This document shows positions 53,004 through 61,701 of a stretch of DNA of 64,000 nucleotides, piece after piece; positions within the stretch are counted from its first letter, which is position 1, and every line of letters starts with the position of its first letter. The stretch lies in the NCBI GenBank assembly GCA_003645805.1, contig QNCL01000001.1, positions 1 through 64,000 of the forward strand, read 5' to 3'. The notes under the pieces are model-generated. The model saw only the letters and a list, made by a program, of their open reading frames with translations. It ran no database searches and was not told the origin of the DNA. The DNA is from Candidatus Omnitrophota bacterium (GTDB lineage: Bacteria; Omnitrophota; 4484-213). The translations under genes and the position numbers were made by a program.

Positions 53004-53649
53004 ACGGAAAGAGAGAGGAAAGTTTATTACCTTTGAGGGAACAGAGGGAAGTGGCAAATCTACCCAGATACAGCTAAGCATAGAGTTTTTGCAAAGCAAA
53101 GGTTTCTCTGTGGTGTTTACCCATGAACCCGGGGGAACAAGGATTGGAGAGAGAATAAGAGATATTTTATTAAAGAAAGAGTATAAGGAAATGGATGATT
53201 ACTGCGAGACATTTCTTTTCTTTGCTTCGCGCGCCCAGTTGATAAAGGAGGTAATAAACCCTGCACTTAGTGAGGGCAAGATAGTGCTCTGCGACCGTTT
53301 TTTGGATGCTACTATCTGCTATCAGGGCTATGGAAATGGAATAGATATTGAGTTTATACACCAGATGAGCCGCTTTATAGATATTAAGCCCGATTTAACC
53401 ATTCTTCTGGATATAGAACCAGAGGAAGGGTTGAAGAGATTAAGGGAAAAGGACAGAATAGAAGAGAGAGACCTGGGTTATTATCAAAGAGTGAGAAGAG
53501 GGTATCTGGAGTTGGCTAAAAGAGAACCGAGAAGGATAAAGGTAATAAAAGTGGAGGGAGTAGAGAAGACAAGAAAGAGGATAGAAGAAACACTGAGGGA
53601 GTTTCTGCTTCTTCCCAGAGAAGATGAAAAGGGTGATAGAGGGGTTTAA
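52993..53649 (+). CDS. tmk: Thymidylate kinase
   Basis: Phosphorylates dTMP to dTDP. The P-loop is EGTEGSGKST (15-24), followed by THEPGGTRIGERIRDILL and the DRFLDATICYQGYG substrate motif; the length is 218. With holB, ricT, metG and tatD it recalls the gene order of Bacillus. Confidence 0.95.
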   Translation: MKNKRKERGKFITFEGTEGSGKSTQIQLSIEFLQSKGFSVVFTHEPGGTRIGERIRDILLKKEYKEMDDYCETFLFFASRAQLIKEVINPALSEGKIVLCDRFLDATICYQGYGNGIDIEFIHQMSRFIDIKPDLTILLDIEPEEGLKRLREKDRIEERDLGYYQRVRRGYLELAKREPRRIKVIKVEGVEKTRKRIEETLREFLLLPREDEKGDRGV

Positions 53650-54457
53650 GGAAGCAATAAGAAAGAATAGGGTAGGGCACAGCTATCTGTTTGTAGGAGG
53701 AAACGAAGAGGCGAGAAAAATAGGAATAAAGTTTGCGCAAATGCTTAATTGCGAACAAAAAGAAGGAGAGATATGTGGTTCTTGTTATTCCTGCCAGAAA
53801 CTCGATGCTCTCACCCATCCTGACTTAGAGATAATTAGCGTAGATGAGTTTCGGGAGGAAAACAAAGAGAATAGAAGATCCGATTCGCTAAAGATAGAGC
53901 AGATAAGAAAACTAAAAACCTGGATATCCTTGAAGCCTTATTGTGCAAGATATAAGATAGGTTTTATTCTGGATGCCCAGTTGCTTACCGAAGAGGCGTC
54001 CAATGCTTTATTAAAGACCTTGGAGGAGCCTCCTATTCATTCTTTGCTCATTATCTTTGCAGATTCTACTTACTCTCTTGTTCCCACTATAGTCTCTCGC
54101 TGTCAGATAATAAGATTTCCTGCAGGACAAGTAAAGACCGAGGATATACACTCTGCGCTCACTCTTCTCCAGGATAAAGAGGCTTTACTGAGCAAGTCAA
54201 GGTTAGAATGGAAGGAGATATTACACACAGGGCTTCGGTGGTGGAGGGACATTCTCATCTTCAAACTCTGTGCAGAGAGCAAGGTTCTGTTTAACAAAGA
54301 AAAGATAGAACTAATCAGGAAAGAAAGCGAGAGATATTCCTTGGAACAGGTAAAAAGGAAGATGGAGGTTCTGGAGAAGAGTTATAACCTTATAAATCGC
54401 AATCTTAATCCTAAGATAGTGTTTGCAAATATGCTCGAGGGCTTAAAAGATGTTTGA
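53624..54457 (+). CDS. holB: DNA polymerase III delta prime subunit
   Basis: Clamp-loader subunit of 277 residues. The zinc module CGSCYSC is present, as are ALLKTLEEPP and the sensor IVSRCQIIRFP. The Walker A position reads GGNEEARKIG, without GKT, so it binds but does not hydrolyse ATP, as expected for delta prime. Overlaps tmk by 26 and ricT by 8 bases. Confidence 0.92.
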   Translation: MKRVIEGFKEAIRKNRVGHSYLFVGGNEEARKIGIKFAQMLNCEQKEGEICGSCYSCQKLDALTHPDLEIISVDEFREENKENRRSDSLKIEQIRKLKTWISLKPYCARYKIGFILDAQLLTEEASNALLKTLEEPPIHSLLIIFADSTYSLVPTIVSRCQIIRFPAGQVKTEDIHSALTLLQDKEALLSKSRLEWKEILHTGLRWWRDILIFKLCAESKVLFNKEKIELIRKESERYSLEQVKRKMEVLEKSYNLINRNLNPKIVFANMLEGLKDV

Positions 54458-55139
54458 AGTGGTGGAGGTAAAGGTCAGAGAAGGAGGAGGAATCTTCTAT
54501 TACAGTACCAATGGTCTTAATCTAAATGTAGGAGATTGTGTAATTATCGAAGCAGAGCGAGGAATAGACTACGGAGAGGTAATCTCTCCTCGAGAGGTTA
54601 TATTAGATAGTGAAGTAGAGCATCCTTTGCGTCGTGTCATTCGCAAAGCCACTCGTGAGGATATAGAGAAAATCAAAAAGAATAAGGAAGAGGCGAAAAA
54701 AGCGTTTGGAATTTGTTTAAAGAAGATAGATAAGCATAAGTTAGAGATGAAGTTAATTCAAGCAGAGTATTCCTTTGATAGAAGCAAGATAATCTTCTAC
54801 TTTACCGCAAAAGGAAGGATAGATTTCAGGAAGTTGGTAAGAGATTTGGCTACTATATTCAAGATAAGAATAGAGATGAGGCAAATCGGGGTGCGTGATG
54901 AGGCAAAGTTGCGGGGAGGATTTGGACCTTGCGGTTTGCCTCTTTGCTGTACTACATTCCTGAAGGAGTTCAGTAGCGTGACTCTCCAGATGGCCAGAAA
55001 TCAAAATCTCCCTTTAAATCCTAATAAGATATCGGGGTTATGTGGGAGACTGATGTGTTGCCTAACCTATGAACACTCTGATTATGCTAATGAAAAGGAG
55101 AAGAGAAAAGAAAAAAAGAAAGAGGAGGGAAAGGAATGA
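54450..55139 (+). CDS. ricT: PSP1-domain protein RicT (YaaT)
   Basis: A 229-residue PSP1 protein; in Bacillus it works with YlbF and YmcA in an iron-sulfur complex affecting RNase Y, competence and sporulation. The middle GGFGPCGLPLCCTTF and the later GLCGRLMCCLTYEH give six cysteines that fit cluster binding. The C-terminal tail is lysine/glutamate-rich. No YlbF or YmcA gene is visible. It overlaps holB and metG. Confidence 0.9.
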   Translation: MFEVVEVKVREGGGIFYYSTNGLNLNVGDCVIIEAERGIDYGEVISPREVILDSEVEHPLRRVIRKATREDIEKIKKNKEEAKKAFGICLKKIDKHKLEMKLIQAEYSFDRSKIIFYFTAKGRIDFRKLVRDLATIFKIRIEMRQIGVRDEAKLRGGFGPCGLPLCCTTFLKEFSSVTLQMARNQNLPLNPNKISGLCGRLMCCLTYEHSDYANEKEKRKEKKKEEGKE

Positions 55140-56620
55140 AGTTTTATATTACTACTCCTTTATATTATATAAATGCTGAACCCCACATTGGTCATTCTTA
55201 CACCAATATCGCTGCTGATTGTTTAGCCCGATATATGCGTCAACTCTATGGTGAGGAGAGTGTATATTTACTTACAGGCACTGATGAGCATGGACAGAAG
55301 ATAAAGAAAGCGGCTCAGCAAGCAGGCAAGGATCCCAAGGAGTTTGCGGATACAGTGGTAGAGCAATTTAAACACCTGTGGAAGGTGTTAGATATCTCCT
55401 ATAACGATTTTATTCGCACTACTGAGCAAAGGCATATCAATACAGTAAAGCGGGTGCTGGAGATTCTATATAGAAAAGGAGACATCTATTTAGCCAAATA
55501 TGAGGGATGGTATTGCACACCCTGCGAGACCTTCTGGCCAAGTTCGCAGGTAAGTAAAGAACAATGTCCTGATTGTCAAAGACCTGTGGAGAGGGTGAAA
55601 GAAAAAAATTACTTCTTTAGGCTGTCCAAATATCAAGATTGGTTAATCAACCATATTCACACCCATCCTTGTTTTATCCGCCCTTCTGTGCGTTCCCGGG
55701 AAATCCTGAGTTTCCTCCAACAACCCCTTACTGACCTGTGTATCTCTCGTCCACGCGAGCGTTTAAGTTGGGGAATAGAACTTCCTTTTGATTCTTCCTA
55801 TGTAACATATGTATGGTTTGATGCCTTGATTAACTATATTAGTGCAGTAGGAACATTTGATAGTCAAGACAGATATCATTCTCGCTGGTGGCCTGCAGAC
55901 TTGCATCTGGTAGGGAAAGATATTCTCAGACAGCACGCAATATACTGGCCTATTATGCTCTATGCTCTGGGTATAGAGCCTCCGAAGACAATCTTTGCCC
56001 ATGGCTGGTGGTTGATGGGCAAAGACAAGATGTCCAAATCCCGCGGGAATATCATCTCTCCTTATACAATAGTGGAGAGGTTTGGAGTGGATGTATATCG
56101 ATACTTTCTGCTTAAGGATGTTCCTTTTGGCCAGGATGGACACTTCTCAGAGGAAGCAGTGATTAAGAGGTTTAATAGTGACCTAGCCAATGACCTGGGA
56201 AACTTAGTGCATCGCACTCTCTCAATGATAGAAAAGTATCTGGAAGGAAAGCCTCCAAAGGAAAGAGAGTGCAGGGACAGAGAAGAAACGGAAATAGAGA
56301 GGAAAATAGAGAACCTTCCTTCCCAGATTAGAAACTCTCTCTCTGCAGAGAACGATTTTAATTTTGCCTTTGCGCTTGAGCAGATATGGGAGTTGGTAAA
56401 TATGGCTAATAAGTTTATTGAGGAAACAAAACCCTGGATTTTGCTCAAGGAGAAGAAAACAGAGAAACTGGAAAGATTCCTCTTTCTTTTATTAAAGGCG
56501 ATAAAAAAGATAGCGGAATCCTTGCAAGCGTTTATGCCTCAGACTGCCAGAGTGATTTTAGAGCATTTAGAGAAGGAAGAGATAAAAAAGGGGAAGGCTT
56601 TATTTCCGAGGATAAGATGA
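55136..56620 (+). CDS. metG: Methionyl-tRNA synthetase, short form
   Basis: Class Ia synthetase of 494 residues. The HIGH motif is HIGH itself (17-20, NAEPHIGHSYTN), a zinc knuckle lies at CTPCETFW and CPDCQRP, and KMSKS is at 298-302. The C-terminal tRNA-binding/dimerisation domain of E. coli (677 residues) is absent. It supports the neighbour tRNA-Met gene functionally. Confidence 0.95.
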   Translation: MKFYITTPLYYINAEPHIGHSYTNIAADCLARYMRQLYGEESVYLLTGTDEHGQKIKKAAQQAGKDPKEFADTVVEQFKHLWKVLDISYNDFIRTTEQRHINTVKRVLEILYRKGDIYLAKYEGWYCTPCETFWPSSQVSKEQCPDCQRPVERVKEKNYFFRLSKYQDWLINHIHTHPCFIRPSVRSREILSFLQQPLTDLCISRPRERLSWGIELPFDSSYVTYVWFDALINYISAVGTFDSQDRYHSRWWPADLHLVGKDILRQHAIYWPIMLYALGIEPPKTIFAHGWWLMGKDKMSKSRGNIISPYTIVERFGVDVYRYFLLKDVPFGQDGHFSEEAVIKRFNSDLANDLGNLVHRTLSMIEKYLEGKPPKERECRDREETEIERKIENLPSQIRNSLSAENDFNFAFALEQIWELVNMANKFIEETKPWILLKEKKTEKLERFLFLLLKAIKKIAESLQAFMPQTARVILEHLEKEEIKKGKALFPRIR

Positions 56621-57396
56621 TATTTGATACCCATACCCATCTGCACTTCTCTGATTATGATGAAGACAGAGAAGAGGTGATAGAAAGAGCGAGAAAGGAA
56701 GGAGTTGGGGCATTGATAGAGGTGGGAGTAGATTTAGAGGATAGTAGAAAAGCAATAGAGTTAGCCCAAAGATATGAATTTATATATACTGCAATAGGCG
56801 TTCACCCTCATTATGCCGATAAGGCAGAGATTGAGAAATTTGAGGCTTTGGCTGAAGAGAAGAAGGTAGTGGCTATTGGTGAGGTAGGGATAGATTACTT
56901 CCGTAGCCCTGTTCCTAAATCTGTGCAGCAGAGGGTATTTCGCCAATTCATTCGCTTAGCCAAAAAACATAACCTTCCTGTGATTGTGCATAGTCGTTCC
57001 GAGGAGAAGGAAGGCAAGGGAGCAAAAAACGCTTATCTGGATGCCCTCAAGATCTTAAAGGAAGAGAAGGTAGAGAAGGGAGTGTTTCATTGCTTCTGTG
57101 CAGATAGAGAGGTGGCAAAAGAGGTACTGGAAACGGGATTCTTTCTCTCTTTCACCGGAAATCTCACCTATCCCAATGCTCAAACAATAAGAGATACCCT
57201 CAAATTTACTCCTCTGGAGAGGATGCTTCTGGAGACCGATTGCCCTTTTCTTCCTCCTCAGGAGAAGAGAGGAAAAAGGAATGAACCCGCTTATCTAAGA
57301 TATGTCCTCTATAGATTAGCAGAGATAAAAGAAATTTCTTTAGCAGATATAGAGAAGATAACTACAAGAAATGCTCAAAGATTGTTCGGTGTTTGA
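56617..57396 (+). CDS. tatD: TatD-family metal-dependent DNase
   Basis: A 259-residue TIM-barrel hydrolase. The metal ligands are in DTHTHLHF (H6, H8), GEVGIDY, IVHSR and HCF (one mid-barrel histidine region), with LLETDCPFLPP near the C-terminus. It overlaps metG and argS by four bases, continuing the metG-tatD pair seen in Bacillus. Confidence 0.94.
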   Translation: MIFDTHTHLHFSDYDEDREEVIERARKEGVGALIEVGVDLEDSRKAIELAQRYEFIYTAIGVHPHYADKAEIEKFEALAEEKKVVAIGEVGIDYFRSPVPKSVQQRVFRQFIRLAKKHNLPVIVHSRSEEKEGKGAKNAYLDALKILKEEKVEKGVFHCFCADREVAKEVLETGFFLSFTGNLTYPNAQTIRDTLKFTPLERMLLETDCPFLPPQEKRGKRNEPAYLRYVLYRLAEIKEISLADIEKITTRNAQRLFGV

Positions 57397-57425
57397 ACTC
57401 CCGCAGGAGGTCTTCTCTTTTTGAA

Positions 57426-59093
57426 ATGGATTTCAGAGAAACCCTTTTGTCTTTAGTAGAAAAGGTAGTGAAAGAAAACTTCTCGGTGCAGGTTTCTATC
57501 TCCCTACAGAAGCCCCCCAAGAAGGAGTTTGGAGATTTCTCTACAAATATAGCGATGCAAATTGCTTCCCTTAGAAAAGAAGAGCCTCAGGAGGTAGGTA
57601 GAGAGATTATCCACAAACTAAAGCAGAGAATAAGAGAAGATGAGCAGATAAAAGATAAGGTCAAGGAGATAAAACTTGCCCCTCCCGGATTTATCAATTT
57701 CTTTCTTCATCAAGATTCGCTCTTGGATGTCTTAGAGGAGATTAAGCGAGAAGGGAAAGATTATGGAAGTTCAAAAGCAAAAAAGGGAAAGAAGATAAAT
57801 ATTGAGTTTGTAAGCGCAAACCCTACCGGACCTCTTACCATTGCTCATGGAAGACAGGCTGCCTTTGGAGATGCTCTGGCAAATATCTTAAAAGAGCAAG
57901 GATATGAGGTGTTCCGAGAGTATTATGTAAACGATGAAGGAACCCAGATAGATTTGTTGGGAGAGTCTGTGCGGGCTTGCTATCTTCACCTTTTAGGAGA
58001 GAAGGCAAGTTTTTCAGAAGAAGGGTATAAAGGAGATTATATCAAGGCAATTGCTCAACAGATTTTTGCTCAAGAAGGAAAAAGTAAGAAGGAAGAGGAT
58101 AAGGATTTCTTTGCGCGGTTTGCTTTAGATTCTATTTTGCAAGAGATAAAAGATGACCTGAAAAGGTTTGGAGTAAATTTTGATCTCTACTTCAGCCAAA
58201 GGAGTTTAACCAGAGAGAAGATAGAAAAAGCAATAGAGACTCTGGATAAAAAAGGGTACATTCTCCGTAAAGAAGGAGCGATCTTCTTTAAATCCAAAGA
58301 ATTTGGAGATGATAAAGACCGTGTTCTGGTAAGGAGTGATGGAAGGATTACCTACTTCGGTTGGGATATTGCTTATCATCAAGATAAATACTCCCGGGGA
58401 TTTGCTAAACTTATCAATCTCTGGGGTCCTGACCATCACGGTTATCTGAAGCGATTGAAAGGAGCGATTGAAGCCCTTGGTTATCCTAAAGAAACTCTTT
58501 CCATTATTATTGTCCAGTTAGTAAGTTTGTATCGCGGAAAGGATAAAATACCCATCTCCACACGGGCAGGAAAGTTCATCACTCTCCGTCAGGTGATAGA
58601 GGAAATTGGTAAGGATGCAACACGCTTTTTCTTTCTCAGTCGGCGGAGTGACTCCCATCTTGATTTTGATCTGCAATTGGCAAAGAAAAAAAGTTTAGAA
58701 AATCCTGTTTACTATATCCAATATGCCTATGCACGCATTTGCAATATCTTAGAGTTTGCAAAGAAGGAGTATAAACAGATAAACATTTCTTCCATTTCCC
58801 TTAAAGATAAGGAATCCTCTCTCCTAAACAAAAAAGAAGAGATAGAACTGATAAAAAAACTTTCTGAGTTTCCCTCTATATTATCCCTATGTGCCCAAAA
58901 ACTGGAAGTGCATCCCCTTACTACTTACCTCTATGAACTCTCTTCCTTACTTCACAGTTTCTACAACCAACATCGGGTGGTTACAGAAAATAGAGAGATT
59001 ACCTATGCGCGCTTGCTCCTGGTCTATTGCACAAAACTGGTGATAGAGAAAGGATTGGGAGTGCTGGGAATCTCTGCTCCTACCAGGATGTGA
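57426..59093 (+). CDS. argS: Arginyl-tRNA synthetase
   Basis: Class Ia synthetase of about 555 residues from ATG 57426, which is preceded by aggagg 15 bases upstream. The N-terminal additional domain (about 1-110) carries FGDFSTNIAMQ and LAPPGFINFF. The HIGH-type motif reads NPTGPLTIAHGRQAAFGD (about 130-147, with TIAHGR where HVGHGR is usual). The KMSKS loop is replaced by an ISTRAGKFITLRQVIEEIG-type sequence, common for ArgS. A TTG at 57393 overlapping tatD is an alternative start. Confidence 0.94.
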   Translation: MDFRETLLSLVEKVVKENFSVQVSISLQKPPKKEFGDFSTNIAMQIASLRKEEPQEVGREIIHKLKQRIREDEQIKDKVKEIKLAPPGFINFFLHQDSLLDVLEEIKREGKDYGSSKAKKGKKINIEFVSANPTGPLTIAHGRQAAFGDALANILKEQGYEVFREYYVNDEGTQIDLLGESVRACYLHLLGEKASFSEEGYKGDYIKAIAQQIFAQEGKSKKEEDKDFFARFALDSILQEIKDDLKRFGVNFDLYFSQRSLTREKIEKAIETLDKKGYILRKEGAIFFKSKEFGDDKDRVLVRSDGRITYFGWDIAYHQDKYSRGFAKLINLWGPDHHGYLKRLKGAIEALGYPKETLSIIIVQLVSLYRGKDKIPISTRAGKFITLRQVIEEIGKDATRFFFLSRRSDSHLDFDLQLAKKKSLENPVYYIQYAYARICNILEFAKKEYKQINISSISLKDKESSLLNKKEEIELIKKLSEFPSILSLCAQKLEVHPLTTYLYELSSLLHSFYNQHRVVTENREITYARLLLVYCTKLVIEKGLGVLGISAPTRM

Positions 59094-59195
59094 AAAATAA
59101 AAAATATTCTCCCTCCGGGAGAATAAAAAGATAACATCTATTATTGGAAGCATAAGAAGCCTTATCCAGAATGCGGTAAGCGTTGGAAATGGAAT
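59094..59195. other. Non-coding stretch after argS
   Basis: 102 bases with one perfect hairpin (59105-59125) and no confident gene. The reading frame before the phospholipase D-like ORF stays open from 59127 but has no start codon before ATG 59196. Confidence 0.5.
59105..59125. other. Perfect 9-bp hairpin beyond argS
   Basis: tattctccc / gggagaata around a three-base loop tcc. On the + strand the bases after it are aaaag, with no U-run; on the - strand they are T-rich (attttttattttt), so the hairpin resembles a terminator read from the opposite side. It may also be a symmetric element at the edge of the accessory pocket. Confidence 0.45.
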
Positions 59196-59597
59196 ATGGA
59201 ACTTATAATTTCTCCTTGGAAAAATAAATTCATTGAAGTTGTAAGTAAAACAAAAAGAGAGCTGTTTATTTCTTCTCCCTTTATAGATGTAGACGCAGTG
59301 AAACTGCTTTCAAATTTAATTCAGAAAAGAAGTTCAATAGAGTTGTTCCTTATCACAAATTTAACAACGCACACTATAGTGAATAAAATTACTGATCCCC
59401 AGGCATTAATAGAATTGTATAAACAATTTAATAAGGTTAAAATCTCAAGCCTTGGAAGATTGCATGCAAAGGTGTATTTGATAGATAGCGAGTTCGGAAT
59501 AATCACTTCAGCAAATCTTACAATTGGCGGTTTAGTTAATAACTTCGAATATGGAGTCTTAATAAGCAATAGAAGTGTTATCCGGAGCGTAAAATAG
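59196..59597 (+). CDS. Phospholipase D-like protein, short, possibly truncated
   Basis: A 133-residue ORF with a phospholipase D-like domain: FISSPFIDVDAVKLLSNLI near the start and one HKD motif, HAKVYLID (H-x-K-x4-D), followed by ITSANLTIGG and NNFEYGVLI. Domains of this type normally run on for another 30 or more residues or carry a second HKD half; here a stop comes soon after, and all other frames also stop within a few codons. It is either a small single-HKD dimerising nuclease or a decayed remnant. No Shine-Dalgarno is evident. It sits in an accessory pocket with a different base composition from its neighbours. Confidence 0.5.
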   Translation: MELIISPWKNKFIEVVSKTKRELFISSPFIDVDAVKLLSNLIQKRSSIELFLITNLTTHTIVNKITDPQALIELYKQFNKVKISSLGRLHAKVYLIDSEFGIITSANLTIGGLVNNFEYGVLISNRSVIRSVK

Positions 59598-59672
59598 GTA
59601 ACCATCAATAAGAAAAACTACGAATTCTTTTAATTTTGAATTACTAAAAATAGGATAAAAGGAGGAGGAACC
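59598..59672. other. Short AT-rich gap
   Basis: 75 bases without any coding support. It ends in aaaggaggaggaacc, a strong ribosome site for the next ORF. Confidence 0.5.
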
Positions 59673-59957
59673 ATGAGAAAGGACCATGAGAAAAGGAGAA
59701 AAAACACCAATGCAATCTTCTCTAAGACAATTCTTGACTTATTAAAAGAGCGAGGGCCCTTAAGCACAGAACAAATTCATCCCTTGATTCAAGCAATACA
59801 TCCCGATATTTGCGATGATAGTATTGATAGAGTGATTGATGGCCAGCATTTTGGCAAGAAATGGAAACATTTAGTTAGAGGTGCTCAGCAATCTTTGAAA
59901 AGGAGAGGATTAATATTCTTAAAGAATAATAAATGGCATCTCGTAGGCAACAACTAA
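59673..59957 (+). CDS. Small winged-helix-like hypothetical protein
   Basis: A 94-residue basic protein. A helix-rich first part (SKTILDLLKERGPLSTEQIHPLIQ) is followed by VIDGQHFGKKWKHLVRGAQQSLKRRGLIFLKNNKWHLV, where a recognition-helix-like segment and the ending RRGLI...W.L resemble winged-helix domains seen at the N-terminus of Mrr-like restriction proteins. aggaggagg directly precedes the ATG. I do not recognise a family with certainty. It lies beside a phospholipase D-like ORF, so a decayed restriction or phage-defence module is one guess. Confidence 0.5.
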   Translation: MRKDHEKRRKNTNAIFSKTILDLLKERGPLSTEQIHPLIQAIHPDICDDSIDRVIDGQHFGKKWKHLVRGAQQSLKRRGLIFLKNNKWHLVGNN

Positions 59958-60081
59958 AAATCATAAAGAGAAAAACCTAATGAGCAAAAACATCCTTTAG
60001 AAAAAACTCTCGCAAAGTAAGATTTCTATTTTGCAAAAAACCTGACATTTTTATTTTGGATTAACAAAACAAGTACAAAAA
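59958..60081. other. AT-rich non-coding region before the leuA promoter
   Basis: 124 bases with no gene support. It is A/T-rich with several A- and T-tracts, which would suit an UP element for the strong promoter that follows. Confidence 0.5.
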
Positions 60082-60110
60082 TTGACATCCTGGGGAGAAA
60101 ATGTTATACT
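60082..60110 (+). promoter_or_regulatory. Sigma-70-type extended -10 promoter for leuA
   Basis: TTGACA at 60082-60087, a 17-base spacer and TATACT at 60105-60110, with TGt immediately before the -10 (an extended -10). AT-rich upstream DNA and aaggagag before ATG 60146 complete a classic strong signal. The leader is about 29 bases, too short for an attenuator. Confidence 0.85.
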
Positions 60111-60145
60111 ATTCCCTTAGTGAAATTAAAGAAAGGTAAGGAGAG

Positions 60146-61672
60146 ATGAGAAGAATTTTGATATTTGATACTACATTAAGAGATGGAGAGCAGTCTCCGG
60201 GAGCAAGTCTAACCCCTGAGCAGAAATTAATTATTGCAGAACACCTGGAAAGGCTTAATGTGGATATAATTGAGGCGGGTTATCCTGCTTCCTCTCCCGG
60301 TGAGATAGAAGCCATAAAAGAGATAAGTAAGCATATCAAAAAGCCCATAATTGCTGCTTTAGCGCGCACGCTTAAAACAGATATAGATGCTTGCCTAAAG
60401 TCTTTAGAGAAGACAAGAAGAGCGCGCATACATATCTTCTGTGCAACCTCAGAGATTCATCTGAAATACAAACTAAAGAAAGCAAAGAAAGAGATATTAA
60501 AACTCACTGCGGAAAGTATAAGGTATGCCAAGCAGTTTATAGAAGATATTGAATTCTCTCCTGAGGATGCTACACGGACAGAATTTGATTTTTTGGTTGA
60601 GGTAGTTAAACTGGCTATAGAGGCAGGAGCCACAACCATCAACATTCCTGATACTGTAGGATGCAGTTTTCCTTCCCAGTTTGGCAGGTTAATCTCTAAC
60701 CTTCGAGAGTCTGTAAACCTCTCAGATGTGCATCTAAGCGTCCACTGCCATAATGATCTCGGGATGGCAGTGGCTAATTCTCTGACCGCTATCGAGAAGG
60801 GAGCAGATCAGGTAGAGTGCACCATCAATGGCATTGGAGAACGAGCAGGGAATGCCTCTTTAGAGGAGATTGTGATGAATATAAAACTGCATCCTGAAAT
60901 CTTCAAGGGAGAAACGAGGATAAAGACCGAGGAGTTGTATAAAATCAGTCGACTGGTGAGCCATTTAACAGGCATCCCTGTTCAACCTAATAAGGCAATT
61001 GTAGGAAGTAATGCCTTTGCTCACGAAGCAGGCATTCATCAAGATGGAATACTGAAAAAAAGAACTACTTATGAGATAATTAACCCTACAGATGTAGGAG
61101 TAAAAGAAACGCGTTTGGTTCTGGGAAAACACTCGGGCAGACACGCCTTAGAGGAGCATTTGAAAAAGATGGGTTATCACCTCAGAAAAGAAGAGTTGGA
61201 AAATCTGTTCTTGAAGTTTAAGGAGATCGCCGATAAGAAGAAAGAGATCTTTGATGAGGATCTGGAGATTCTTCTTGAAGAGATCAAAGGCAGAGTTCCG
61301 CAGGTCTATAAACTGGATTATATTCATATCACCAGCGGAAATACTACTGTTCCTACAGCAACAGTAAGGTTAAAAAAAGGCAAGCAACTCCTTCAAGATT
61401 CTGCTTGTGGAGATGGCCCTGTAGATGCTTGCTATAAAGCAATAGAGAGAATTACAGGGGTAAGAGGCAAATTGCTAAATTATTCTCTCCAAGCAATTAC
61501 CTCAGGAAAGGACGCTGTAGGAGAGGTAAGTATCAAGGTAAAGTTTAAGGATAGGATAATCACCGCCCGAGGAGCAAGCACGGATATCGTTGAAGGAAGT
61601 GCTAAGGCTTATTTAGAGGCGGTGAACAAGATGATTTACAAACTTAAAGAGAAAGGGAAATCCTCGCCTTAG
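60146..61672 (+). CDS. leuA: 2-isopropylmalate synthase
   Basis: First committed step of leucine synthesis. The barrel begins FDTTLRDGEQSPG (7-19), metal site SVHCHNDLGMAVAN (about 199-212), NGIGERAGNASLEE and NAFAHEAGIHQDG follow, and the C-terminal LeuA dimer/regulatory domain spans about 365-505, ending with ITARGASTDIVEGSAKAYLEA. The length of 508 is standard. Citramalate or homocitrate synthase is a weaker alternative. It has its own strong promoter; leuB, leuC and leuD are not in the window. Confidence 0.92.
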   Translation: MRRILIFDTTLRDGEQSPGASLTPEQKLIIAEHLERLNVDIIEAGYPASSPGEIEAIKEISKHIKKPIIAALARTLKTDIDACLKSLEKTRRARIHIFCATSEIHLKYKLKKAKKEILKLTAESIRYAKQFIEDIEFSPEDATRTEFDFLVEVVKLAIEAGATTINIPDTVGCSFPSQFGRLISNLRESVNLSDVHLSVHCHNDLGMAVANSLTAIEKGADQVECTINGIGERAGNASLEEIVMNIKLHPEIFKGETRIKTEELYKISRLVSHLTGIPVQPNKAIVGSNAFAHEAGIHQDGILKKRTTYEIINPTDVGVKETRLVLGKHSGRHALEEHLKKMGYHLRKEELENLFLKFKEIADKKKEIFDEDLEILLEEIKGRVPQVYKLDYIHITSGNTTVPTATVRLKKGKQLLQDSACGDGPVDACYKAIERITGVRGKLLNYSLQAITSGKDAVGEVSIKVKFKDRIITARGASTDIVEGSAKAYLEAVNKMIYKLKEKGKSSP

Positions 61673-61701
61673 TTTTTTGGAGTAGATTGTCTAAGTTTGA
61701 G

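Noticed and set aside
59127..59195. The frame upstream of the phospholipase D-like ORF reads KPYPECGKRWKW, like a zinc-finger signature.
   Set aside because: It has no start codon and no second metal-binding pair, lies in a non-coding-looking gap and is probably chance.
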